DNA of 40,621 nt from Phycisphaerales bacterium (GCA_028291615.1 JAQGHM010000397.1:1-40621), one strand, 5' to 3'. Positions 24,202-33,016 are shown, numbered from the stretch's first letter. A program made the numbers and translations. Notes: a model not told the origin generated them from the sequence alone.

Positions 24202-25545
24202 TTAAATCCCCAGCGGCTCGCACAACTGTTGCACCTTGCCGTCGCTGTCGGCGAACTTGTCGATGCGGACGCCCACCTTGTCGAGCAGCGTGAGGTGCAG
24301 GTTGGCCAGCGGCGCGGTCTTGTTGAAGCGGATGTGTCGTCCGCCCTTCATGCCGCCGGCCGCGCCGCCCGCGACCAGGATCGGTAGGTTCGTGTGGTCG
24401 TGCACGTTCGGGTTGCCCATGCCGCTGCCGTACAGGTAGAGCGAATGATCGAGCAGCGTGCCGTTGCCTTCCTTGGTCGCCTTGAGCTTGGTGAGGAACT
24501 CGGCGAAGAGCGAGACGTGGAACTGGTTGATCTTCGCCATCTTGGCGATCTTGGCCGGGTCGTTGCCGTGATGCGACAGCGGGTGATGCGGCTCATTGAC
24601 GCCGATCTCGGGGTAGGCGCGGTTGCTGGTCTCGCGCGCGAGTTGGAAGGTGATGACGCGCGTGACGTCGCCCTGCAATGCCAGTACCTGCAGGTCAAAC
24701 ATCAGCCGCGCGTGGTCGGCGTAGGCGGCGGGTACGCCCACCGGCCGATCCAGGTCCGGCAGCGGATTATCCGCGACATCCCGCCCCGCCTTTTCGATCC
24801 GCCGCTCCACCTCGCGCACGCTTTCGAGATACTGGTTGACCTTCGTGCGGTCCGCTGGCCCGAGCGTCGTCCCGAGGCGCGTGATGTCGTCCTTCACGAA
24901 ATCCAGCAGACTGGCGCGGCGGCGGAGCGCCGCTTGGCGGTCGCCCTTGCTGCCTCCCTCACCGAATAGACTCTCGAACACCAGTCGCGGGTGCGCCTCG
25001 GCCGGCAGCGGCGTCGTTGGGCTGGACCACGACAGATTGTTTTGATAAACGCACGCATACCCATTGTCACACTGGCCGGCCGTCTGCAGCATGTCCATCG
25101 CCAGTTCCAGAGACGGCAACTGCGTCTCGCGCCCGATCTGCTGCGCGGCGATCTGGTCCACCGTCGTGCCGAGGTAATAGTCGGAGCTCTCGGTGTGCTT
25201 GGCGCGAGCGGCGCTGAGGAACGCCGCGTTGGACGTCGCGTGCGTGCCGGGATAGGCGTTTTGCAGCTCCATGTTCGTCAGCACCGAGACGTGCTCCTTC
25301 ACCGGGGCGAGCGAACTGAGCGTCGGCGACAGCTCGTCGAGCTTGTCCTTGCCAGGTGGCGTCCAGCGCGTGACGTCGCATCCCATCGGCATGAAGACGA
25401 ACCCCAGGCGCCGCACCGGAGCGGCCGGCGTCGCCGCCAGCGCGGTGGCCGCGGGGACCATCGCGTCGAGCAGCGGCAGCGCCAGCGTGACGCCGACGCC
25501 GCGCAGGAACGTCCGCCGCGGGAGGGATTTCTTGGAAAGGTTCAT
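24202..25545 (-). CDS. DUF1552 family exported protein, copy 2
   Basis: The 447-residue product has a twin-arginine leader (SLPRRTFLRGVGVTLALPLL, Arg10-Arg11). The DUF1552 domain shows LGFVFMPMGCDVTRW, the same Cys-containing segment (QCDNGYACVYQNNLSWSSPT), a basic/acidic helical middle, and EPHHPLSHHGNDPAK near the C-terminus, matching copy 1 motif for motif. The ATG at 25545 overlaps the upstream TGA (ATGA), so coupling to the DUF1592 gene is likely. A longer upstream frame to 25836 is antisense-like noise inside the preceding gene. Confidence 0.93.
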   Translation of the reverse strand: MNLSKKSLPRRTFLRGVGVTLALPLLDAMVPAATALAATPAAPVRRLGFVFMPMGCDVTRWTPPGKDKLDELSPTLSSLAPVKEHVSVLTNMELQNAYPGTHATSNAAFLSAARAKHTESSDYYLGTTVDQIAAQQIGRETQLPSLELAMDMLQTAGQCDNGYACVYQNNLSWSSPTTPLPAEAHPRLVFESLFGEGGSKGDRQAALRRRASLLDFVKDDITRLGTTLGPADRTKVNQYLESVREVERRIEKAGRDVADNPLPDLDRPVGVPAAYADHARLMFDLQVLALQGDVTRVITFQLARETSNRAYPEIGVNEPHHPLSHHGNDPAKIAKMAKINQFHVSLFAEFLTKLKATKEGNGTLLDHSLYLYGSGMGNPNVHDHTNLPILVAGGAAGGMKGGRHIRFNKTAPLANLHLTLLDKVGVRIDKFADSDGKVQQLCEPLGI

Positions 25546-27872
25546 TGGGTTTTCCTCATCCGAAATGGTGTGCTGTCGACGATCGCGCAGATCAGTGCTG
25601 AAAAGCGGTAATCCGCCGCCTGCGCCTTGCGAAGGACGCCGCGCACCGCCGGGCCATCGTAATAATCGACGCCACGGCCCAGCGCGAACGTCAGCAGCTT
25701 TTCCGTCATGGTACCGACGAACAGGTCGGGCTGTTTTAGCAGTGCGGCTTCCAATCCGCTCACGCCGGTGAACTCGCTGCCGCCTGGCGCTCCGCCCGAC
25801 GCATCGACCGGCCGGCCTTCCTCGGTCGCGCGCCACCGGCCCACAGCGTCGAAGTTCTCCAGCGCAAAGCCGACGGGGTCCATCAGGTTGTGACAGCCTG
25901 CGCAGGCGGCGTTGGCGCGATGCTGCACCAGCCGCTCACGCACGCTCAGCGTCGCGGAGACCGTGTTGTCGTCGAGCGGTGGCACGTTGGGCGGCGGGGG
26001 AGGCGGGACGATTCCCATCAGGTCTTCCAGCACCCACTTGCCGCGAATCACCGGCGACGTCCGCGTCGCGTAAGAGGTTACGGTCAGGATGCTCCCCTGG
26101 CGGAGCAAACCGCCGCGCATGGCGTCCGCCCCGAGCGCGATGCGGCGGAACTGCGAGCCGTAGACGTTCGGAATACCGTAATGCTTTGCCAGCCGCTCGT
26201 TCAACCAGGCGTGGTCGGAGCGCAGCAGGTCGAGCACCGGGCGGTCTTCGCGCATAATCTCCGCAAAGAGCAACTCGGTCTCGCCGCGGAAGGCCTGGCG
26301 CAGGTTGTCATCGAAATCCGGGAACAGCCGCCCGTCGGGTGTGATCGATTCGAGGTTCCGCAAATGCAGCCACTGCCCGGCGAAACCGCTCACCAGCGAC
26401 CGCGACCGCGGGTCCGCCAGCATCCGCCGCGTTTGCTGCTCGAGCACCGTCGGCTGGCGCAGTTCCCCACGCTCCGCGACCGCCAGCAGTTCCTCATCGG
26501 GGATGCTGCTCCAGAGAAAGAACGACAGGCGCGAGGCAAGTTCGATATCGCTGACGGCGTAGGCGGTCTTCGGCGCAACACCGGCCGGATCGCGCTCGAC
26601 GCGGAACAGGAATTCGCGGCTGACCAGGATGGCGCTCAGCGCCGCCTCGATGCCGGCGTCATACTCGCCCTCGCGCCGCGCCTCACCATAGAACGGCATG
26701 ATTCGATCGACATCTGCATCACCGACCGGCCGCCGGTAAGCCCGGCGCATCAGCGCCGCCAGCGTGCGCTTCGCGCCCGCCTCCTCGTCGTCCGGCGCCG
26801 CCGTTCGCGTGCCGAAGATCAGGCGGCGGCTGGGCGTATCCCCTGGCCCACCGTCCTCGTACGGCCCAGTGATCGACACCTGATAAATCGCCGGCGACAC
26901 GCGCGGGTGCCGGTGCATGTTGAAGTGCGCGTTGTACGGCTGACGCAACGTCTCGATCAGCGACGACGGATCCTTCACGAACGTCACGCCCAGGTCGTGC
27001 GGGCCGGCCTTTGCCGAGATGCGGCGTTTCAGGTGGTCGTCCACATGCTGAAAATCAGCGCCGCCGGGCGGTGGTTGTACTGTGAACGAAGCGACGCGAT
27101 CGCGATCGAGCAGCACTTCTACATCGTGCGACCGGTGCAATCCTTCAACGTGCTCGTTGCGGTCGCGTGCGAGGCGGATCTGGACTTCGTACTCGCCATC
27201 CCGCGGAAACGTGTAGCGAATCAGCGTGCCCCCGCGCGTGCCGACCGGCAGCCCCTCCACGCGCTCCTCCTGCGTAATGTCCGGCCGAACGCGGAACGTA
27301 TCGCCGCCCGGCACGCGCCGCGCGCCGCCCACCGCCAGCCGGCTGATCTTCTGCGCCGCCGTGACGTAGCGGTCCAGCAGCGTCGGCGAGAGGTTCCCCA
27401 CCGTCACGTTGTCGAAGCCATGACCCGCTTCATCGGCCGGCAACAACGACGCCGCGTCGATGTCGAGCGCCAGCAGATCGCGAACGGCGTTCTGGTACTC
27501 CGTGCGGGTGAGCCGCCGTATCGTGTCGGTGCGACCAGGCTCAGGGCGCTCCACCGCCGCGCGATCGAGCGCGGTCTCAAGCTGAGAGAGCGTAGAGATG
27601 TAGACATCGTCCCCCGGCCGCGGCTTACCCGCCGGCGGCATCTGCCGCCCGCGCAACCGCCGGACGACCTTCTCCCAAACCTCCGGATGGCGTGCGAAAT
27701 CAACTGACGGTATCTCCGCAAGATTCAACCCGCCCTTCGCCGCGTCTGCGTCATGACATGTCACGCAAAATTGCTCGACCACCGCTCGCACCGATAGCTG
27801 CTCCGCGCCCAATGCGTCGGTCGCCAGGGCAATCAGCGCGGCGGAGAAGATGAGGATGGCCGCCTTGCTCAT
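25542..27872 (-). CDS. DUF1592/DUF1588-type planctomycete cytochrome-like protein, copy 2
   Basis: The 776-residue product has a signal peptide (MSKAAILIFSAALIALATDALGA) and haem-type motifs Cys36-V-T-C-His40 (QFCVTCHDADAAKGG) and Cys657-A-G-C-His661 (CAGCHNLMDPVGFALENFD). Between them are DUF1587 (TIRRLTRTEYQNAVRDLLALD), a beta-rich central part, DUF1592 (LASRLSFFLWSSIPDEELL) and the polyproline linker VPPPPPPNVPPLDD before DUF1588/DUF1585. The in-frame ATG at 27962 adds 30 residues that are not signal-like, so 27872 is preferred. It is first gene of a leftward operon with DUF1552 and ankyrin genes. It is the same domain order as the copy at 16748 but clearly diverged. Confidence 0.93.
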   Translation of the reverse strand: MSKAAILIFSAALIALATDALGAEQLSVRAVVEQFCVTCHDADAAKGGLNLAEIPSVDFARHPEVWEKVVRRLRGRQMPPAGKPRPGDDVYISTLSQLETALDRAAVERPEPGRTDTIRRLTRTEYQNAVRDLLALDIDAASLLPADEAGHGFDNVTVGNLSPTLLDRYVTAAQKISRLAVGGARRVPGGDTFRVRPDITQEERVEGLPVGTRGGTLIRYTFPRDGEYEVQIRLARDRNEHVEGLHRSHDVEVLLDRDRVASFTVQPPPGGADFQHVDDHLKRRISAKAGPHDLGVTFVKDPSSLIETLRQPYNAHFNMHRHPRVSPAIYQVSITGPYEDGGPGDTPSRRLIFGTRTAAPDDEEAGAKRTLAALMRRAYRRPVGDADVDRIMPFYGEARREGEYDAGIEAALSAILVSREFLFRVERDPAGVAPKTAYAVSDIELASRLSFFLWSSIPDEELLAVAERGELRQPTVLEQQTRRMLADPRSRSLVSGFAGQWLHLRNLESITPDGRLFPDFDDNLRQAFRGETELLFAEIMREDRPVLDLLRSDHAWLNERLAKHYGIPNVYGSQFRRIALGADAMRGGLLRQGSILTVTSYATRTSPVIRGKWVLEDLMGIVPPPPPPNVPPLDDNTVSATLSVRERLVQHRANAACAGCHNLMDPVGFALENFDAVGRWRATEEGRPVDASGGAPGGSEFTGVSGLEAALLKQPDLFVGTMTEKLLTFALGRGVDYYDGPAVRGVLRKAQAADYRFSALICAIVDSTPFRMRKTQ

Positions 27873-28030
27873 CGTCGCGGGTGCTTGCGAGTCTGCTTGG
27901 AAAGAAATGCTTGTCGTTCGACGCCGGCCAGCAACTTTAACCCGCCAATGGATCGCGGGCAACGAAGTTCTTTACCGTCGCGGCGACAATCGGACTTTCC
28001 CCCCATCCCCGGCCAATGGCTTCACTTAAG

Positions 28031-28104
28031 TGGGCGATACAGGGCTCGAACCTGTGACCTCCAGCGTGTCATGCTGGCACTCTAGCCAACTGAGCTAATC
28101 GCCC
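28031..28104 (-). tRNA. tRNA-Val (anticodon GAC)
   Basis: The 74-nt minus-strand sequence folds as a full cloverleaf. Acceptor arms are GGGCGAT/ATCGCCC, D stem GCTC/GAGT, anticodon stem CCAGC/GCTGG with loop ATGACAC (anticodon GAC), and T stem ACAGG/CCTGT with TTCGAGC loop. The discriminator base is A and CCA is not encoded. It reads valine codons GUC and GUU. Confidence 0.98.
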
Positions 28105-28120
28105 ATTCGATTCAGGGCGG

Positions 28121-28148
28121 ATTATAGTCTTGGCCGGCCCGAGGACAA
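28121..28148 (-). promoter_or_regulatory. Promoter of tRNA-Val
   Basis: Minus strand: TTGTCC (28148-28143), 16-bp spacer, then a perfect TATAAT (28126-28121), which ends 16 nt before the tRNA 5' end. Transcription would start about 10 nt upstream of the mature tRNA, as usual for tRNA genes. Confidence 0.7.
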
Positions 28149-28221
28149 GGGGGGTGCGTGCCAGGTTGTTGTTCCGACGGGTTGGCGGCATCATGGCTGG
28201 GATCTCGATTGGAGGTTTCAC

Positions 28222-29541
28222 GTGGGATATCGATCGTTTTTGGCGGGGTTTGCGGCTCTTGGGATGAGCTTGGTTTGCTGGGCGCAGCCGGCTGTGGAAG
28301 GGTATGGGAAACTGGCGGATGAGGTACACGGGCATTTCGACGCTAATGTGCTGCACGTCTGGTTTCCGCGCTGCGTGGACGAGCGGCATGGCGGCTTCAT
28401 CGCGAATTTTTCGCGGCAGTGGGTGGCCGATCCGAAGCAGGATCGGTTCCTGGTGTTTCAGGCGCGGATGACGTGGCTGACGTCGCAGGTGGCGATGCGG
28501 CGGCCGGACCTGCGGGAGGAGTATCGGCGCTACGCGCGGCATGGCGTGGCGATGCTGCAGCGGATGTGGGACACCGAGCAGGGGGGCTTGTTCTGGGGGC
28601 TCGATGAGTCGGGGAAGATCGACCCGAAATTCGACGGGCAGAAGCACGCCTATGGGATCTCGTTTGGGATTTACGGACTGGCAGCGGCCTACGAAGCGAC
28701 CGGCGATGAAGCAGCGATCGATCTGGCGATGAAGACGTTCGCGTGGCTCGACGAGCATGCGCATGACAAGGTCAACGGCGGGTATCACGAAGCGCTGCGG
28801 CGGGACGGGACGCCAATCGTGCCGGCGGATCTGAGCAAGGCGCTGGAGAACCGCTCGTTTGGGCCCAACGTCAGCCTCGGGTACAAGAGCATGAACAGCC
28901 ACATCCATCTGCTCGAGGCGCTGACGGGGTTGTATCACGCGAAGAAGGACGAGCGCGTACGCCAGCGGCTTGAGGAGCTGTTTCTGATCGTGCGCGATCG
29001 GATCGCGGTGGAGCCGGGGTGTTTGAACCAGTTCTTTACGCCCGATTGGCGTGCGGTGCCGGATCACGATTCGTTCGGTCACGACATCGAGACGACATAC
29101 CTGCTGCTCGAGGCCTCGGAGGTGTTGGGCCGGGATGATGAGGCCAAGACGCTGGCAGTGGCGCGGCGGCTCCTGGACCATGCGCTGGACTGGGGCTTCG
29201 ATCAGCGGAATGGTGGATTTTACGACAAAGGCTCGGCGTTCGAGAAGGCGCACGCGACGGAGAAGGTCTGGTGGACGCAGGCTGAGGGATTGAATGCGCT
29301 GCTGCTGATGCACGAGCGATACGGGAAGGAGACCGATCGATATTGGAAGGCGTGGAACCTGACGTGGCGGTTCGTGAATGAGCATGTTACGGACAAAGAA
29401 TTCGGCGGCTGGTACGCGACGACGGATGAGGCCGGCAAGGTGATCTCGGCGTCGAAGGCGAACGACTGGAAGGCGGGGTATCACGATGGGCGAGCGCTGA
29501 TGAACATGGAGGAGCGGTTGCGGCGGCTGGCGGGGAAATAA
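28222..29541 (+). CDS. AGE-family epimerase/isomerase with signal peptide
   Basis: The 439-residue product is an (alpha/alpha)6-barrel of the N-acylglucosamine 2-epimerase family, closest in motif to cellobiose 2-epimerases. Visible motifs are NSHIHLLEALTGLY (His227/His229), GHDIETTYLLLEA (His287), RNGGFYDKG, KVWWTQAEGLNALLLM and AGYHDGRALMN (His421). These His spacings match the catalytic histidines known in cellobiose 2-epimerase. It carries a signal peptide (YRSFLAGFAALGMSLVCWA), unusual for the family, which is mostly cytosolic. The start is GTG at 28222 with GGAGG 6 nt upstream. Role: epimerisation of the reducing-end sugar of a disaccharide, substrate inferred. Confidence 0.88.
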   Translation: MGYRSFLAGFAALGMSLVCWAQPAVEGYGKLADEVHGHFDANVLHVWFPRCVDERHGGFIANFSRQWVADPKQDRFLVFQARMTWLTSQVAMRRPDLREEYRRYARHGVAMLQRMWDTEQGGLFWGLDESGKIDPKFDGQKHAYGISFGIYGLAAAYEATGDEAAIDLAMKTFAWLDEHAHDKVNGGYHEALRRDGTPIVPADLSKALENRSFGPNVSLGYKSMNSHIHLLEALTGLYHAKKDERVRQRLEELFLIVRDRIAVEPGCLNQFFTPDWRAVPDHDSFGHDIETTYLLLEASEVLGRDDEAKTLAVARRLLDHALDWGFDQRNGGFYDKGSAFEKAHATEKVWWTQAEGLNALLLMHERYGKETDRYWKAWNLTWRFVNEHVTDKEFGGWYATTDEAGKVISASKANDWKAGYHDGRALMNMEERLRRLAGK

Positions 29542-29666
29542 GATTGCATCGAGCGATGTGGCAGCCGTCCAGCATTTAGTCTTTGAACTCGCTTATTGTT
29601 GGGCATGGTCAGCCGGGGTATAAGCTTGCTAAATTTCGAGTGGGACATTTGGATGGGAGGCGAAGG

Positions 29667-30377
29667 ATGAATTGGTTTTGTGGCTGTGCCTGCGCGTTTA
29701 TTATTACGTTCAGTTTGTCGAAGTCCGCGATGGCGGTGACCGCTGATCTTGGCACTGCGGGGAATGCTGCCAGTTGGCGCATCACGGGCGCTGGGGCGGT
29801 CGCTGCACCGGCTTTCCAGGTTTCGGCCAACGGTTCGGGCGAGATCAGCCTGACGAGCAATGGATTCAATAACGGGACGTTCGTCTCCGGTGGCAGTCTA
29901 TCGAGCTTCAACGGCTTCTGGTACGCCGACGAGACTTTCACGCTTCCGGCTAATGCTTCAAGCGCGGCGCTGACATTCAGCAACTTCTATGGCAACGATC
30001 GTGCGGTGCTTGAGCTGAACGGGACCATCATCGGGAACGTCGACCACCTTGGGGCAACGGGTAACGGGATCTTCTCGTTTCCGCCCGGCCCGCCGGACGT
30101 CGCATATACCATCACGGGCACCACCTCCGGCACCGTCACATCGGGCTTTCTTGTCGGCGGCACGAACACGCTGCGATTGATCGTTAACAACACGGGGACG
30201 ACGTCGATCAGTTCTACGACTGCGAGCTTTGCCAATAACGGTGACGCGACCGATGCCGGTTTGACGGCGACGCTGACGTATGCGGTGCCGGAACCGAGTG
30301 GCGTGGTGTTTTTTGGATTGGCGGGCGTCCTGTTAGGTCGTCATCGTCGTCGTCCGGTATCGCGGGTTTTGTTCTAG
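29667..30377 (+). CDS. PEP-CTERM sorting-domain protein
   Basis: The 236-residue product has a signal peptide (FIITFSLSKSAMA|V) and a Ser/Thr/Gly/Asn-rich beta domain (SFNGFWYADETFTLPANASSA, RAVLELNGTIIGN). It ends in a PEP-CTERM signal at about 207-236: VPEP, a hydrophobic stretch, then HRRR. Such tails are read by exosortase and the protein is released or anchored in exopolysaccharide. GGAGG lies 6 nt before the ATG at 29667; the upstream frame from 29583 lacks a signal. Its TAG overlaps the stop of the convergent gene in one CTAG. No exosortase gene lies in this window. Confidence 0.85.
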   Translation: MNWFCGCACAFIITFSLSKSAMAVTADLGTAGNAASWRITGAGAVAAPAFQVSANGSGEISLTSNGFNNGTFVSGGSLSSFNGFWYADETFTLPANASSAALTFSNFYGNDRAVLELNGTIIGNVDHLGATGNGIFSFPPGPPDVAYTITGTTSGTVTSGFLVGGTNTLRLIVNNTGTTSISSTTASFANNGDATDAGLTATLTYAVPEPSGVVFFGLAGVLLGRHRRRPVSRVLF

Positions 30378-31726
30378 CGCCGGGGTAAGGCCTCGGTGGC
30401 CCATTCGGCGATCCTAGCGTTCGGGTGATTCGATAGCTCCCGCAAAAGTACCGACCGCTGCGCGGCTGGCGCGGACTCGACGCGCTCGACGGCTTGCGCC
30501 CACTCGACGACCGCCGGGTATTCCTGGTTGTATAGGGTACGTCCCTCTGCCCTGGTCGTTCCCTCCCCTCCGTAGTCCGCCCAGATTGTTTCATCGGGCG
30601 TATCGCGCACCATGCGTTTCACCCACCAGATCCCCTCCTCGCCCACGCGGAGGACCGGCGGGACGTCGTGGCCCCGGTAGGCGGCCAGGTCCCCCATGGC
30701 TCCGAACGATTTTCCCAGCAGATCCTTGCGCCCTGAGTAGACGTGCGTGATTTGCATCCGCCAGACCAGCGAGTGTTCGGCGCGCGGATTCGCGGTGCGG
30801 CCGAAATCGGTGACGCGGCCACCGACGAGGTATTCGGCCGTTTGGTCGAGCGGGTCCTTATCGTACAGGGCTTCAAACCTATCGCCGGCATTCTCGATGG
30901 TCACCCCGCCCTTGGCCGGGCCGTCGCGCACGACCAGGCGGATGTGCCAGTGGCGTTCCTCGTCTCTCGCGCTACCAAAAAGCCCGCCGGAGCCGACCCC
31001 GTCTTCGGCCCAGCCGTCGATCGCCCCGCGCTGGCCGTGGGCGGAGTAACCGATCGTGAAGTGCGAGGGGTCGGACGGGTCCGGTTGTCCGGCGTAGAAG
31101 CGGAGCGAGCGGTCGTTGAGCGCGTTCCACAGGCCGTAGCACTCGGCGGTGAAGGGGCGTTGCTGCCATGCGCGGCGGAAGTTGGCGTCAGCGCCGGAAC
31201 CGTCCAACTCCGGAACGAACGCGTAGACGGCGAGGCCCACGGGCGGATCGATCACCTTGTCCTGGATTGGAAACCGATTCACGAAGAACTGCACAGCCAC
31301 GACCTCGGATTGACCGCCGCGAGTGGTCAGGCGGTGTAAAAAGATCTGGCCGTCTGGCTCGGGGTCCGGCTCTGAGCCGACCTCCATGCGCATGAGCCAC
31401 CGACATGCCGGGAGGTTTCGCGCCGCGCCGGGCGGCTGGCCGACGCCAAGCGTGAGCGGGAGATAACCACTCTGCTTGAACAATGCGACCGATGCCACGG
31501 GGTCGGATTCGAAGACCACGGTTTCGGGCGGGAGGGTGTAGGAGAAGGCCTGGTTTCGCCAGATGTACGTGCGCGCGCGGAAATAGAGCGGTGGCCCCCA
31601 TTGCCACGCCGACCACGCTGCGGCGGTGAGCAGCAGCAGCAATGTGAGCCCGCGCCGGAAGCGGCGCCGGCGGAACAGCGGTGGTCGCGGAGCGTAATGC
31701 AGGGTGTTGGAGGATTCTGAGGACAT
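30374..31726 (-). CDS. Membrane-anchored hypothetical protein
   Basis: The 450-residue product has a basic N-terminus (PPLFRRRRFRRG) followed by one membrane helix (about 27-41), giving an N-in, C-out anchor. The rest is a large soluble domain with no family I can name. Notable segments are FSYTLPPETVVFESDP, VVAVQFFVNRF, SHFTIGYSAHGQRGAIDG, RHWHIRLVVRDGPAKGG and SLVWRMQITHVYSGRKDLLGKS. The C-terminal ~50 residues are helical and HEAT-like (AAQRSVLLRELSNHPNARIAEWATEAL). It is co-directional with the next gene upstream (49-bp gap), probably one operon. Confidence 0.7.
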   Translation of the reverse strand: MSSESSNTLHYAPRPPLFRRRRFRRGLTLLLLLTAAAWSAWQWGPPLYFRARTYIWRNQAFSYTLPPETVVFESDPVASVALFKQSGYLPLTLGVGQPPGAARNLPACRWLMRMEVGSEPDPEPDGQIFLHRLTTRGGQSEVVAVQFFVNRFPIQDKVIDPPVGLAVYAFVPELDGSGADANFRRAWQQRPFTAECYGLWNALNDRSLRFYAGQPDPSDPSHFTIGYSAHGQRGAIDGWAEDGVGSGGLFGSARDEERHWHIRLVVRDGPAKGGVTIENAGDRFEALYDKDPLDQTAEYLVGGRVTDFGRTANPRAEHSLVWRMQITHVYSGRKDLLGKSFGAMGDLAAYRGHDVPPVLRVGEEGIWWVKRMVRDTPDETIWADYGGEGTTRAEGRTLYNQEYPAVVEWAQAVERVESAPAAQRSVLLRELSNHPNARIAEWATEALPRR

Positions 31727-31775
31727 TTCAATTCGGCCGCCTCATTGCTGATGACGGGTTCTGCATACCCTGTCG

Positions 31776-32384
31776 TTACTTGGGCAGTGTGGTCAATTTC
31801 GCAGCCTTGGCGGGCCGCGCGGCACGCAGATGTCTGTCGGATAAAACGACCAGCCCGATCTGCGCCAGATAATCCTTGATAGCCTGATAGTGTTCCATCG
31901 AGACGAAGCCGAACATGGTCGTTAACGCGCCGGGCCGTGGAAGATAGACGGCGAACATGCCGCCGCATCGCGCTGGTTCGCCGCCGGGCACACTGCTCCA
32001 CCGAAAAGTCAGCGTGCGGCTCAATGTTCCAGAAAACTCGTCCTCTTGGTGTTGGCCGGCCATCGCGTCCAGCCAAACCGCTGCCGCGCGCATTTCCTCG
32101 GTGGTCAGCTTCCATGTCAGCGACTGGAGTCGCTCCCGATATTTATTGCTGGCGGTTCCCGCGACTGGTTGTGCAAGGAGAACCTGGCGGATTGATTGCA
32201 CGGATTCGGAAATCCCCAGCGAGCGAGTTGAGGTCCAATTGACCGTGAAATTGGCGTTGGGCGCGGTCTGGATGATCATCTGTTCACGAACGAATTGTTC
32301 GGAACGATCCAAGAGCTCGAGCGTCGAGAGGCGGCCGACCCGATGACCCCACAACTGCGATTTAGGCGGATGATAGTTGAGCAT
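31776..32384 (-). CDS. Hypothetical cytosolic protein (202 aa)
   Basis: No family recognised. The product starts MLNYHPPKSQLWGHRVGRLS and has no signal peptide or membrane helix. It contains helical (RERLQSLTWKLTTEEMRAAA) and beta segments (TLSRTLTFRWSSVPGGE, GGMFAVYLPRPGALTTMFGFV), ending in a basic tail (RHLRAARPAKAAK). There is no Shine-Dalgarno at 32384. It leads a two-gene leftward unit with the anchored protein. Coding is supported by reading-frame length and codon bias only. Confidence 0.6.
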   Translation of the reverse strand: MLNYHPPKSQLWGHRVGRLSTLELLDRSEQFVREQMIIQTAPNANFTVNWTSTRSLGISESVQSIRQVLLAQPVAGTASNKYRERLQSLTWKLTTEEMRAAAVWLDAMAGQHQEDEFSGTLSRTLTFRWSSVPGGEPARCGGMFAVYLPRPGALTTMFGFVSMEHYQAIKDYLAQIGLVVLSDRHLRAARPAKAAKLTTLPK

Positions 32385-32547
32385 GTGCTATTGCCCGACC
32401 GGGGTTACTGAGCGGTCTGATTCTATTTTATCGGAAATGGGTCTGGCGCGGGAGTTGGCGGAAGTTTCGATAGGCGACTTGAGCCTGAAGGCCATGCCTG
32501 CGTATTGTTGAGCCTGTACGTGGATGCTGCGCGGTGGAGAAGATCCC

Positions 32548-32562
32548 GCTCGCTGAGCGAGC
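32548..32562. repeat. REP-like palindrome GCTCGC-TGA-GCGAGC
   Basis: A perfect 6-bp inverted repeat with a TGA loop, embedded in CCCGCTCGCTGAGCGAGCCC. It looks like the core of a dispersed bacterial palindromic repeat. It lies in the 632-bp non-coding stretch 32385-33016, which is lower in GC and holds no convincing gene. Confidence 0.5.
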
Positions 32563-32828
32563 CCTACGGTTAGTGGTTTGGATTGTTGCGAATTGTCGAA
32601 TTTTCCCGCTTCCGGCTTTTACCCATTAATCGAAGGGTTAAAGTGGGTGACTCAAGAATGGGCGTTGACGCCTTTCAGTCGTAAGCAACCGTTCGGCATA
32701 GCCACAGCCCGGCATCCCGAGTTCCGGGCCTACCCGATCGAGCGGAAGTTTGACGGCGTCAATTCCGGGCATATTGCTCGCTGACATCTACGAGGCGTTT
32801 CGTGCCTGGCGGTCCGACTCTCCGGACT

Positions 32829-32856
32829 GACCGCGACGACCAGGTTGGTCGCGGTC
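32829..32856. repeat. Hairpin GACCGCGA/TCGCGGTC
   Basis: Perfect 8-bp arms with a 12-nt centre that can pair further (CGACCA/TGGTCG alternative). There is no T-run. A second, AT-rich palindrome CATTTT-CT-AAAATG follows at 32866-32879. Together they form a structured region about 140-190 bp before the ATG at 33017, so they could be a long leader or operator region for that gene. Confidence 0.45.
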
Positions 32857-32865
32857 TGCGCTGGG

Positions 32866-32879
32866 CATTTTCTAAAATG
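32866..32879. repeat. AT-rich palindrome CATTTT-CT-AAAATG
   Basis: Perfect 6-bp arms with a 2-nt centre. It sits ten bases after the GC-rich hairpin and upstream of the RTX/glycosidase gene. Possible regulator-binding site; no other evidence. Confidence 0.35.
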
Positions 32880-33016
32880 TTTCGCGCGGGACGCAAGTCC
32901 GGCGGGAACTGACGGGTTTGTCACCACCGTCTTCCGCTTGCGGACACGCTGCGCACCTGGGTCGGCGGGCGGCATCCAGTGTTTTGGATAACTCAAAGTC
33001 GTACGGAGAATCGCAG

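Noticed and set aside
25890-27707. 605-codon open frame on the plus strand
   Set aside because: It is fully antisense to the DUF1592 gene (copy 2), with Arg/His-rich noise and no domain; GC-rich codon use produces such frames.
28069-29484. 471-codon open frame on the minus strand
   Set aside because: Antisense to the AGE epimerase; the protein is Arg/Pro-rich and lacks any motif.
32578-32784. 68-codon frame in the long non-coding stretch
   Set aside because: TTG start with no ribosome site, and no recognisable protein features.
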